Made by a program: the position numbers and the translations under genes. From positions 1-12,140 of the forward strand of contig JBGUXS010000020.1 of the NCBI GenBank assembly GCA_045118155.1: a stretch of 12,140 nucleotides of DNA, written 5' to 3'. Below are positions 1 to 6,372 of the stretch, in pieces. Below the pieces are notes generated by a model. That model saw only the letters and a list, made by a program, of their open reading frames with translations, ran no database searches and was not told the DNA's origin. This DNA comes from JBGUXS01 sp045118155 (GTDB lineage Bacteria > Pseudomonadota > Alphaproteobacteria > CAAHEQ01 > UBA3637). Numbering within the stretch: the first letter of the stretch is position 1; every line of letters starts with the position of its first letter.

Positions 1-9
1 GCTTTATAA

Positions 10-84
10 GGCCGGTTGGCAGAATGGCTTATGCAGAGGACTGCAAATCCTTTTATACTGGTTCAATTCCGGTACCGGCCTCCA
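10..84 (+). tRNA. tRNA-Cys (anticodon GCA)
   Basis: A complete cloverleaf can be drawn. The acceptor stem GGCCGGT (10-16) pairs perfectly with ACCGGCC (74-80). The anticodon stem GAGGA (36-40) pairs with TCCTT (48-52) and encloses the loop CTGCAAA, so the anticodon GCA sits at 43-45. The T arm contains GGTTCAATTCC. The base before CCA is T (81), the discriminator U73 that is a known identity element of tRNA-Cys. CCA is encoded at 82-84. Its promoter lies outside the window. The next gene starts 27 bases downstream with no visible terminator between, so read-through into that gene is possible. Confidence 0.95.
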
Positions 85-111
85 AATAAAGGATAGGGGA
101 CTTTATAAGGC

Positions 112-744
112 ATGACTCCGAACGAACTTTTTTACAGTATCCACAAACGGTGTTATGAACAACGGGCTAATTTGGCCGCGGCGGGGCCTTTGGTTCTTGA
201 TACAACACAATATACCCCAGATACACTGGATAAGACATTGGCTGAAAAAGAAATTAATGCCGTGATGTCTTATCTATTGAGTGCCGATGCCACCAAAGTT
301 TCTTTGGAAAAAATTGTAGAAGTCATTAATAAAACTTATGCTAATCAACCCTTTTGGAAAGAGTTATTGGTAGATTACCTTGCTTGGAAATCCCGTCTTC
401 AAAAGGAAAGACTCATTGCCCAAAAAAAGGAACTGTGGACTGAACTTAATGCCACTTTGCAACAAATCAATGATATCGTTGAACAAAAAAAGATGATTAT
501 CACAACATGTGCCGAAAAAATTAAAAAGAAAAAATTTCCGGTGGATGCTAAGAAACTTCTAACGAACTATATCCATGCGGCCCAAATAGATGCAGAAAAA
601 GCGTGGCAAACCCTCATCACAACACCGGCTTATTTTTCCCCGATTATCACAACAAATGATAAAGGGAAAACAGTTATTTCCCCAAAAGAAGCCGCCAACG
701 AAAACGAACGTTTGGCCCGTTTTTTCAGAACATTTAAATTTTAG
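112..744 (+). CDS. Hypothetical protein with central lysine-rich coiled coil
   Basis: This 210-residue protein belongs to no family I recognise. It has no signal peptide or membrane segment and looks cytosolic. Residues about 92-140 are rich in Lys, Glu, Gln and Leu with helical spacing (LQKERLIAQKKELW, then a second run ending near KIKKKKF), suggesting an amphipathic helix or coiled coil. The flanking parts also look helical. The C-terminus is basic and aromatic (ARFFRTFKF). The ATG at 112 is the only reasonable start because the next Met is at residue 52. GGGGA at 96-100 is a rather distant ribosome site (11 nt), and AAGG at 107-110 is too close. The gene follows tRNA-Cys by 27 bases and its stop codon overlaps that of recJ by 4 bp. 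That the ORF is a real gene is inferred from its length, its base composition like its neighbours, and its neat fit between genes. Its function is unknown. Confidence 0.7.
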   Translation: MTPNELFYSIHKRCYEQRANLAAAGPLVLDTTQYTPDTLDKTLAEKEINAVMSYLLSADATKVSLEKIVEVINKTYANQPFWKELLVDYLAWKSRLQKERLIAQKKELWTELNATLQQINDIVEQKKMIITTCAEKIKKKKFPVDAKKLLTNYIHAAQIDAEKAWQTLITTPAYFSPIITTNDKGKTVISPKEAANENERLARFFRTFKF

Positions 745-2495
745 GCCGCCACCAAATCTTCAATGTACATTTGAATTTTTGTGTTCCCTTTCCATGTATC
801 TAATTTTAATGTCCCCGCCACATGGAAATAGTGATTTTGATTCTTCAAAAGTGTTGTCCCTACTTGCGTATCAACTGCCCGGAAAGCGATCGCATTAAGA
901 CGCCCCCCACTCCGCCCAACCAAGGCGCATGATACATGTCCATTTTTTAAAATCTGAGGATAGGTAATCATTACATCTTTGATAACAAATTTCGGTTCTG
1001 GGTTAGATTCCCCAAAAGGTTCTAAAATTTTTAAAGATTCTAAAAGTTCTTGGGTCACCCCAGCAATATCCAACACACCGTCTATTTGTAAAGTCGGGGT
1101 CATTTGTAAAGATTCAGGGTGAATTTCTTGAACCAAATACTGATAAAATGCCTCCATTTGATCCCGTCTTAAGGAAAAACCCGCCGCTTTCATATGCCCC
1201 CCACCCCGGGTAAGGATCCCTTGATTCAAGGCCTTCATAATCAACGTTCCCAGATCCACCCCGTCCACAGATCGGCTAGATCCTTTGACTTCATCCCCTT
1301 CAATACTTAAAGCAAACACCGGCAAATGGTATTTATCTTTCAGGCGCCCCGCCACAATTCCCACAACCCCTTGATGCCAATTTTCCCCTTTAACAAAAAT
1401 AAAAGGGACATCTAGGGGCTTAGATTCAACTTGTTCAATGGCCTCCAGTAAGACAGCGGCTTCTATATCCCGACGCAACACATTTAAATCTTCTAATTCT
1501 GTCGCCAATGCTTTGGCCGTCACAGCATCCGTACAAGACAGCAAACGCATGGCCACATCCGATTGACCTATCCGCCCACAGGCATTAATCCGGGGACCTA
1601 AGACATACCCCAGGTGATACGCATTAAATTCGCCCGAAATCCCAGCTGTTTCTGCCAAAGCTTTAATCCCATGGTTTTCAAGGCCTTTCATGTGTTTCAG
1701 CCCCGCTTTGACAAACAAGCGGTTGACCCCCTTTAAAGGCACGACATCACAAATGGTCCCCAAAGCCACTAAATCCAAATATGCCTTTAAATCGGGTTCT
1801 TGCCTTTCCTTGAAAAAGCCTTTTTCCCTAAGAACTTTATTCAGGGCGACAATAAACAAAAAAACAACCCCTACCGCCGCCATATGACGACAGGGATGTT
1901 GAACAGGTTCATCAAGACGTTTCGGGTTCACAACCGCATAAGCATTCGGCAAAGTTTTTTCCGGGCTGTGATGATCCAACACAATCACGTCCAATCCTAA
2001 ATCCGTTCCAGCTTGAATCGGCTCAAAGGCCGTAACCCCACAATCCAAGGTCGCCACCACAGAGCACCCTAAATCTGCAAATTCTTTCATTTTTTTAGCA
2101 TTAGGACCGTATCCATCATCCCGTTCTGGAATAAAAGTAAACACTTGGACACCACAAGAAAGCAGGAACATTTTAAGTTCTGCAACCGATGTTGCCCCAT
2201 CCACATCATAATCCCCCATCAGACCAATCGGTTCCCCCCGCATCACGGCCCGTGCCATACGCAAAGCCGCTTTTTCCATATCTTTTAACGAAAAAGGATG
2301 AGGTAAATTACTTTTAAGTGTTGGTTCTATAAAGGCAGGAACATCATCGGGCAAAATCCCCCTAGAAATTAGAATTTCCGCCAATAGCGGTGAAAAATGA
2401 TACCGCTGAACCAAGGTTAAGACAAGACGTTCGTCGCTTTCACTTCGTTCCCACCGTAACCCACTAACCGAGGCACGGCATCCCAAAACACACAT
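741..2495 (-). CDS. recJ: Single-stranded-DNA-specific 5'-3' exonuclease RecJ
   Basis: RecJ degrades single-stranded DNA 5' to 3' in the cytoplasm, acting in RecF-pathway recombination, mismatch repair and base excision repair. From the chosen start the protein has 584 residues, close to the family norm. The DHH phosphoesterase motifs are all present: GDYDVDG at 94-100, LDCG at 150-153, the signature LDHH at 173-176 and the acidic ICDVVPL at 248-254. RINACGR follows at 302-308, and the DHHA1 domain carries QGVVGIVAGRL (375-385) and GGGHMKAAG (431-439). The rest, to 584, fits the usual OB-fold end. The metal-binding Asp and His residues look intact. I chose the ATG at 2495 because AAAGGA (2507-2502) lies 6 nt before it; an in-frame TTG at 2510 would add five residues but destroy that site. 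The gene is separated from the RHH gene upstream by a terminator and ends overlapping the hypothetical gene on the other strand. Confidence 0.96.
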   Translation of the reverse strand: MCVLGCRASVSGLRWERSESDERLVLTLVQRYHFSPLLAEILISRGILPDDVPAFIEPTLKSNLPHPFSLKDMEKAALRMARAVMRGEPIGLMGDYDVDGATSVAELKMFLLSCGVQVFTFIPERDDGYGPNAKKMKEFADLGCSVVATLDCGVTAFEPIQAGTDLGLDVIVLDHHSPEKTLPNAYAVVNPKRLDEPVQHPCRHMAAVGVVFLFIVALNKVLREKGFFKERQEPDLKAYLDLVALGTICDVVPLKGVNRLFVKAGLKHMKGLENHGIKALAETAGISGEFNAYHLGYVLGPRINACGRIGQSDVAMRLLSCTDAVTAKALATELEDLNVLRRDIEAAVLLEAIEQVESKPLDVPFIFVKGENWHQGVVGIVAGRLKDKYHLPVFALSIEGDEVKGSSRSVDGVDLGTLIMKALNQGILTRGGGHMKAAGFSLRRDQMEAFYQYLVQEIHPESLQMTPTLQIDGVLDIAGVTQELLESLKILEPFGESNPEPKFVIKDVMITYPQILKNGHVSCALVGRSGGRLNAIAFRAVDTQVGTTLLKNQNHYFHVAGTLKLDTWKGNTKIQMYIEDLVAA

Positions 2496-2515
2496 TCCAT
2501 TTCCTTTCAAAAGGG

Positions 2516-2544
2516 ATTCTAAACGAAAAAAAGAAAAAAAACAA
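2516..2544 (-). promoter_or_regulatory. Possible recJ promoter
   Basis: On the minus strand TTGTTT (2544-2539) and TAGAAT (2521-2516) are 17 bp apart, which is a sigma-70-like layout with a weak -35 and a fair -10. Transcription would start near 2509, just before the AAAGGA ribosome site. The terminator upstream implies that recJ needs its own promoter, which favours the call, but the region is so A+T-rich that chance matches are easy. Confidence 0.35.
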
Positions 2545-2547
2545 GAT

Positions 2548-2582
2548 AAAAACAGCCCTATAAAAATAGGGCTGTTTTTTTT
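2548..2582 (-). terminator. Bidirectional intrinsic terminator between the RHH gene and recJ
   Basis: AACAGCCCTAT (2551-2561) and ATAGGGCTGTT (2566-2576) form a perfect 11-bp stem with an AAAA loop, extendable by three A-T pairs. The plus strand has eight Ts from 2575. The minus strand, the direction of the flanking genes, reads out of the hairpin into GTTTTTATCTTG and further T runs. It lies 18 nt beyond the RHH stop codon, so it most likely ends that transcript before recJ. Confidence 0.85.
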
Positions 2583-2594
2583 GACCTTTTCCCC

Positions 2595-2885
2595 TTAAAT
2601 ACGGACGCTATCTAGAACCATGTTAATATCTGTCGCCGCTTCTTTTTCCCTAGACTTATCTTCCTTTTCATAATGTTTCAATAAATTCCGAAAATACGTT
2701 AAAACAAAAAGGCGCGTTGACGCCGATAAACCTGCCTTTCCTTTGACTACATCTATTCTAGAACAAATGTCGTGCAAGGTTACCCCTTCCCTAGCACAAA
2801 TATCTGCCAAAGAAATCCAAGTTTCACGGTCTAAACGCATACTTGTTCTACGTCCGTTCACAATCACATTTTTACATAGTAGCAT
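2595..2885 (-). CDS. Ribbon-helix-helix domain protein (RHH_4-like), putative small DNA-binding regulator
   Basis: This 96-residue protein fits the ribbon-helix-helix family common in Alphaproteobacteria (RHH_4), predicted dimeric DNA-binding proteins of mostly unknown target. The short strand with the motif NGRRTSMRLD (about 10-19) leads into helix 1 (ETWISLADICAREG, 21-34) and helix 2 (TLHDICSRIDV, 36-46). It is followed by the family's LSASTRLFVLTYFRNLL stretch. The last 25 residues are charged and probably disordered. The ATG at 2885 has GGAG (2895-2892) 6 nt upstream, which fixes the start. The gene stands alone, with a terminator after it and a divergent J-domain gene before it, sharing a 111-bp regulatory region. 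Autoregulation through an A+T-rich palindrome there is possible but is only inference. Family assignment is fairly sure; the target is not known. Confidence 0.85.
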   Translation of the reverse strand: MLLCKNVIVNGRRTSMRLDRETWISLADICAREGVTLHDICSRIDVVKGKAGLSASTRLFVLTYFRNLLKHYEKEDKSREKEAATDINMVLDSVRI

Positions 2886-2921
2886 CTTTTACTCCTTTAT
2901 TTTTTGTGCTAAACACGCTAT

Positions 2922-2951
2922 AATATATAGTGTAATTTAAAAAAAATACAA
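2922..2951 (-). promoter_or_regulatory. Candidate promoter of the RHH gene
   Basis: On the minus strand TTGTAT (2951-2946) and TATATT (2927-2922) are separated by 18 bp, giving a start near 2915 and a leader of about 30 nt that includes the GGAG ribosome site. The -10 matches 5 of 6 consensus bases and the -35 only 3. On the plus strand a perfect TATAAT (2919-2924) overlaps it but has no good -35. Confidence 0.4.
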
Positions 2952-2996
2952 CCATTAGTTTAATATTTTTTTATTTTTTCAACTTGTAGTTTAAAA

Positions 2997-3524
2997 ATGT
3001 ATAAAAAAACGCAGAAACCCGCCCCTTCAAAAATATGTGATCATCCTGATTGTCAGGAAGAAGGAACTTACCCTGCCCCAAAAGATAGATCTTTATCCAG
3101 TTATTACTGGTTTTGTTTGAAGCATGTAAAGGAATATAATAAAAAATGGGATTATTATAAGGGGTTAAGCCCCGAAGAAATAGAGCTAAGTATTCAGCAC
3201 GACACCGTTTGGCATAAACCTTCTTGGAAAATGAGTGGAGCGAGGCCAACTTCCCCCTTACAAGACCCCTTTCAATTGTTTCCCGATTCTGCAAATCCCC
3301 ATCAAGAAGGGCCTAAACACAAAGCCCTGCCTAAAAAAACGGCCCGTTTTTATGAAGCATGCGCTTTCATGGAACTCCCCCCTGATTTTACACTAGAAAT
3401 GCTGAAGAAAAACTATAAGAAACTAGCAAAAAAATTCCATCCAGATACAAGTTCTATCAAAAATGCCGATGTTTTATTTAAAACATTAAAAGAAACCTAT
3501 GACTTTTTAATCAAGCAAATGTAA
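2997..3524 (+). CDS. J-domain protein with N-terminal Cys/His cluster (alphaproteobacterial type)
   Basis: This 175-residue protein resembles a small J-domain family widespread in Alphaproteobacteria. The C-terminal J domain (about 118-174) contains the HPD tripeptide at 148-150, which stimulates the ATPase of DnaK, preceded by the helix II motif YKKLAKKFHPD and followed by a helix ending in LKETYDFLI. The N-terminal half is the family's own: C14-x4-C19, then C40-x2-H43, with YPAPKDR and YYWFCLKHVKEYNKKWDYY between and after. The spacing could bind zinc. No Gly/Phe or classical DnaJ zinc-finger region is present, so this is a specialised co-chaperone rather than DnaJ. The ATG at 2997 has no clear ribosome site; A+T-rich sequence precedes it. 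The gene diverges from the RHH gene and its last 18 bp overlap the end of dusB on the opposite strand. Its client is not known. Confidence 0.88.
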   Translation: MYKKTQKPAPSKICDHPDCQEEGTYPAPKDRSLSSYYWFCLKHVKEYNKKWDYYKGLSPEEIELSIQHDTVWHKPSWKMSGARPTSPLQDPFQLFPDSANPHQEGPKHKALPKKTARFYEACAFMELPPDFTLEMLKKNYKKLAKKFHPDTSSIKNADVLFKTLKETYDFLIKQM

Positions 3525-4424
3525 TCCTTTTAAAGTCACAATAACTTCTTTTTGTGTGGTCAAGGCATATAGTTTTTGAATATCTTCTTTTGGCACAGCA
3601 TACGGGGCCAAATAGGGCTTAATAAACTTGCGCAACACCTGAACCCCGATCCGTTCCCCATAATAGGCCACAAGTCGTTCTAAATGTTCTTCCATCACGT
3701 CTGTCACTTTTGGGGGGACAAATTGAGAATCTGTTATTTCCGCCAAAAGCCATGGATGCCCCATAATCGCTTGACCAATCATCACCCCAGAGGCCCCCGT
3801 TTGAGCTAACATCTCTAGGGCTTGATCACGCGTTGTAATCCCCCCATTGGTCCACACAGGAACCGATACAGCTTGTACAACCTGCCGGATTAAGTCGGGA
3901 CGCGTAGGCCCCGTATTCCCTTGGACTTTAAAACGTCCATGAACTGCCAAAGAATCAACCCCAGCCTGCTGTAAATCAAACGCAAAAGAGGGGCCCAAAA
4001 TATTTTGTTCATCCCATCCAATCCGAATTTTAGCCGATACAGGAATATCTACTGCTTTTTTAGCTGCCCGAACCAGAGCCATTGCCCTGTCCGCATGCCA
4101 CATCAAGGATGCCCCACTTTCGTTGCTGATCAGCTTCTTAACGGGACATCCCATATTGATATCTATTCCACAAGCCCCAGCTTTTTCCGCCATAACAGCC
4201 GCCCGCGCCATTAATTCCGGTTCGGCCCCCACGAATTGTACAACAATATTATGTTCCCCTGATAAATCCAATAAACGCACCATTTCCGGCGCCCCTGCAC
4301 AAAGAGAAGCTATCCCCACCATCTCGGTGTATAAAATGTGGTCTGAAAATAAACGTATTAACTGCCTCAGCGGTTTATCCGTTATCCCCGCCATAGGGGC
4401 CAATACACAAGCTATTTTTTCCAC
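3507..4424 (-). CDS. dusB: tRNA-dihydrouridine synthase, DusB/NifR3 family
   Basis: Dus enzymes use FMN and NADPH to reduce uridine to dihydrouridine in the tRNA D-loop. The 305-residue protein shows the TIM-barrel FMN motif LAPMAGITD (8-16), the DINMGCP motif with the catalytic Cys at 93, SAKIRIGWD (130-138), the HGR motif (162-164), TNGGI (192-196) and the phosphate-binding MIGQAIMGHPWL (215-226). A C-terminal helical domain follows. The assigned start is GTG at 4424, where the N-terminus is only a few residues shorter than usual and no in-frame start exists further upstream. No ribosome site precedes it; instead it overlaps the end of the Sel1 gene by 13 bases, suggesting translational coupling. 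In many Alphaproteobacteria this gene lies before ntrB/ntrC; here it does not. The exact uridine modified cannot be told from sequence. Confidence 0.94.
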   Translation of the reverse strand: MEKIACVLAPMAGITDKPLRQLIRLFSDHILYTEMVGIASLCAGAPEMVRLLDLSGEHNIVVQFVGAEPELMARAAVMAEKAGACGIDINMGCPVKKLISNESGASLMWHADRAMALVRAAKKAVDIPVSAKIRIGWDEQNILGPSFAFDLQQAGVDSLAVHGRFKVQGNTGPTRPDLIRQVVQAVSVPVWTNGGITTRDQALEMLAQTGASGVMIGQAIMGHPWLLAEITDSQFVPPKVTDVMEEHLERLVAYYGERIGVQVLRKFIKPYLAPYAVPKEDIQKLYALTTQKEVIVTLKGLHLLD

Positions 4425-4993
4425 AGATGCTGTTGTGTATCCTCTTCTTCAATAGATAAATATGACGCTAAATAGGCCAATTCTGGGGAAACATCTTCCA
4501 AATTCTTTTCATTTGGGAACATACTTTTCAACGCCCGTTTTAACCAAGAATGCGCCAACTGTAATTTCTTTTGCTGTTTATAAATAGATACCAATTTCAA
4601 CTGAGCCGGAATATAACCAGCCGTCGCCGCCCGATTGAAATACATCAGGGCTTTATCAACATTCCTTAATTCATTAATTTCCCCTAGTCGCATACACGCC
4701 CCAACATGCCCCCCAAGGCAAGCTTTATCATAAAAATAAGCGGCTTTTTCTTGATTGGCTTCGGTTTGCAGACCGATTTCATAAGCTTGCGCCAAAATAA
4801 ATTGACTTTCCGTATCCCCATAATCCGCCATTCTAGCGTGCCATGCCAAATTCCAATACTCTTCTGGTTTTTGTTCGGTCACAGGATTTGTCCGGTCATA
4901 AGATTCCACTGATCCAGGAAGGGTTGGCCCCACCGTTTCGGCATGTCCCCCTACCCACAGGCTGATAATTCCTAGCAGTAAAATTCTTTTCAT
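4412..4993 (-). CDS. Secreted Sel1/TPR-like repeat protein
   Basis: This is a 193-residue protein. Residues 1-18 form a typical Sec signal peptide (basic MKR, hydrophobic LLLGIISLWV, then GHA before the likely cut), so it should be periplasmic. There is no lipobox Cys. After a linker of about 25 residues come Sel1-like helix-pair repeats at roughly 60-96, 97-126 and 127-157, with the hallmarks AYFYDKACLGG, ALMYFNRAATAG and AHSWLKRAL. These repeats normally scaffold protein-protein contacts. The tail is acidic (SIEEEDTQ). I chose the ATG at 4993 because it gives a clean signal peptide; a GTG at 5041 adds 16 residues in front. A GGGGG run abuts the ATG too closely to serve well as a ribosome site, and a TATACT box lies 7 nt before it, so the mRNA may be leaderless. 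The gene is first in a unit with dusB, whose start it overlaps. The partner and role are unknown. Confidence 0.8.
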   Translation of the reverse strand: MKRILLLGIISLWVGGHAETVGPTLPGSVESYDRTNPVTEQKPEEYWNLAWHARMADYGDTESQFILAQAYEIGLQTEANQEKAAYFYDKACLGGHVGACMRLGEINELRNVDKALMYFNRAATAGYIPAQLKLVSIYKQQKKLQLAHSWLKRALKSMFPNEKNLEDVSPELAYLASYLSIEEEDTQQHLWKK

Positions 4994-5000
4994 ACCCCCA

Positions 5001-5029
5001 AGTATACACGAAATAGGGAAAAAGAAAAT
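5001..5029 (-). promoter_or_regulatory. Candidate leaderless promoter of the Sel1-repeat gene
   Basis: On the minus strand TATACT (5006-5001) lies exactly 7 nt before the ATG at 4993, so transcription would begin at or next to the start codon. The -35 region 17 bp away (ATTTTC, 5029-5024) is poor. The -10 box is the mirror image of that of trmFO. Confidence 0.45.
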
Positions 5030-5057
5030 TGATTTTTTCACTTTTTTTTCGTATACT
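5029..5057 (+). promoter_or_regulatory. Leaderless promoter of trmFO
   Basis: TTGATT (5029-5034) and TATACT (5052-5057) are 17 bp apart, a good sigma-70 match. The ATG at 5065 begins 7 nt after the -10 box, the usual distance to the transcription start, and no ribosome site precedes it. Both facts suggest that the message begins with the AUG itself. Confidence 0.65.
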
Positions 5058-5064
5058 TTGTTCT

Positions 5065-6372
5065 ATGGTTACGAAAATAACGGTCATAGGTGGGGGCTTG
5101 GCAGGGGCCGAGGCCGCGTGGCAACTTGTAAAACGTGGCATCTCGGTACGTTTGATTGAACAACGCCCTGTAAAGTCAACCCCCGCCCATAAAACAGATA
5201 AACTAGCGGAATTGGTTTGTTCCAATTCCTTACGGGCAGATGACCCTAACAAAAACGCTATCGGGTTGCTTCACGAAGAAATGCGCCAAGCAGGCTCTTT
5301 AATTTTACAAGCCGCCGATAAAACACGGGTGCCGGCTGGGGGGGCTTTAGCCGTGGATAGAACTTTGTTTTCAGATTTTATTACCCAAGCTCTTCTTACT
5401 CATCCTTTAATAACATTTGAACAAAAAGAAGCCCCATTTCCCACAGATAATACCCCTACCCTCATTGCCACAGGCCCCTTATCGTCTGAAAAAATCACAA
5501 TGGCCTTGAAAGAATTAACAGGCGAAGATTTATTCCATTTTTTTGATGCCTTGGCCCCCATTGTCAGTACGGAAAGTGTGGATTTAAACCATGCTTGGTA
5601 CCAATCACGTTATGACAAGGGGGATGGGAAGGATTACCTAAATTGTCCCTTAACCAAAGAGGAATATACGACGTTTTACGAGGCCTTAACCACGGCACAA
5701 ACCGTGGCTTTTAAGGAATGGGAAAATGAAAAACAAGCGTATTTTGAAGGGTGTCTTCCCATAGAAGTCATGGCCGCAAGGGGCTTTAGAACATTGCTCT
5801 TTGGCCCCATGAAACCAACGGGATTAAGCAATCCTTTTGAAGATGGACGCCGTCCCTTTGCCGTCGTACAATTGCGCAAAGAAAATTCTGCCGGTACCAT
5901 GATGAATCTGGTGGGCTTTCAAACTAAATTGACTTATCCAGAACAAAAGCGGGTATTTCGCCTTATCCCTGCTTTGCATAATGCTGAATTTATGCGCTTA
6001 GGGGCCATTCACCGCAATACATTTGTCTGTGGCCCCAAAGTTTTGGATGATAAATTGCGCCTAAAAAAACGCCCTTCTGTTACGTTGGCGGGGCAATTAA
6101 CCGGATGTGAAGGATATGTAGAAAGTGCAGCCATTGGCTTTTTAGCGGGGGTGTTCATGGCTAATCCCGATGCTCCTCTGCCCCCAGCAGAAACGGCTTT
6201 TGGGGCGTTACTCAATCATGTAACACATTCCCCCAATCCCCATTTTCAACCCATGAACGTCCATTTTGGGTTGTTCCCAGAACTTGAAGAAAAGATCACC
6301 GATAGAAAAGTTGCCCTTGCTACCCGTGCCAAAGCAGCCCTTGGCCCGTGGCTAAAACAAATTGGCATTTAA
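5065..6372 (+). CDS. trmFO: Folate/FAD-dependent tRNA (uracil-54-C5)-methyltransferase TrmFO
   Basis: TrmFO makes 5-methyluridine at position 54 in the tRNA T-loop, taking the carbon from methylenetetrahydrofolate and electrons through FAD, unlike SAM-dependent TrmA. The 435-residue length matches the family. Seen in the protein: the dinucleotide-binding GGGLAG (9-14), ELVCSNSLRAD with Cys52, YLNCPLTKEEY (191-201), YFEGCLPIEVMAARG with Cys230, LLFGPMKPTGL (244-254) and the second FAD-contact motif AGQLTGCEGYVESAAIG (342-358). Cys52 and Cys230 are likely the two mechanistic cysteines known from the Bacillus enzyme. The start ATG at 5065 directly precedes the FAD-binding strand; an upstream ATG at 5029 would add 12 residues but overlaps the promoter. 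The gene diverges from the Sel1 gene, and its stop overlaps that of fabD by 4 bp. Confidence 0.96.
   Translation: MVTKITVIGGGLAGAEAAWQLVKRGISVRLIEQRPVKSTPAHKTDKLAELVCSNSLRADDPNKNAIGLLHEEMRQAGSLILQAADKTRVPAGGALAVDRTLFSDFITQALLTHPLITFEQKEAPFPTDNTPTLIATGPLSSEKITMALKELTGEDLFHFFDALAPIVSTESVDLNHAWYQSRYDKGDGKDYLNCPLTKEEYTTFYEALTTAQTVAFKEWENEKQAYFEGCLPIEVMAARGFRTLLFGPMKPTGLSNPFEDGRRPFAVVQLRKENSAGTMMNLVGFQTKLTYPEQKRVFRLIPALHNAEFMRLGAIHRNTFVCGPKVLDDKLRLKKRPSVTLAGQLTGCEGYVESAAIGFLAGVFMANPDAPLPPAETAFGALLNHVTHSPNPHFQPMNVHFGLFPELEEKITDRKVALATRAKAALGPWLKQIGI

Noticed and set aside
590..898. 102-codon plus-strand ORF across the end of the hypothetical gene and recJ
   Set aside because: It is a different-frame shadow of two genes, with no start signal and no recognisable domain.
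2496..2510. TTG start for recJ
   Set aside because: The frame's AAAGGA lies just after this TTG and 6 nt before the ATG at 2495, which makes the ATG the natural start.
2971..3294. 107-codon minus-strand ORF opposite the J-domain gene
   Set aside because: It is antisense to the conserved N-terminal half of the J-domain protein and resembles no family.
4994..5041. GTG start for the Sel1-repeat protein adding 16 residues
   Set aside because: The ATG at 4993 begins a clean signal peptide, and no ribosome site precedes the GTG. This is not fully excluded.
5029..5064. Upstream ATG for trmFO adding 12 residues
   Set aside because: The addition is hydrophobic, absent from the family, and lies over the TTGATT/TATACT promoter.
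4896..5252. 118-codon minus-strand ORF over the Sel1/trmFO divergent region
   Set aside because: It overlaps the start of trmFO and the Sel1 signal peptide region, both well supported, and shows no domain.
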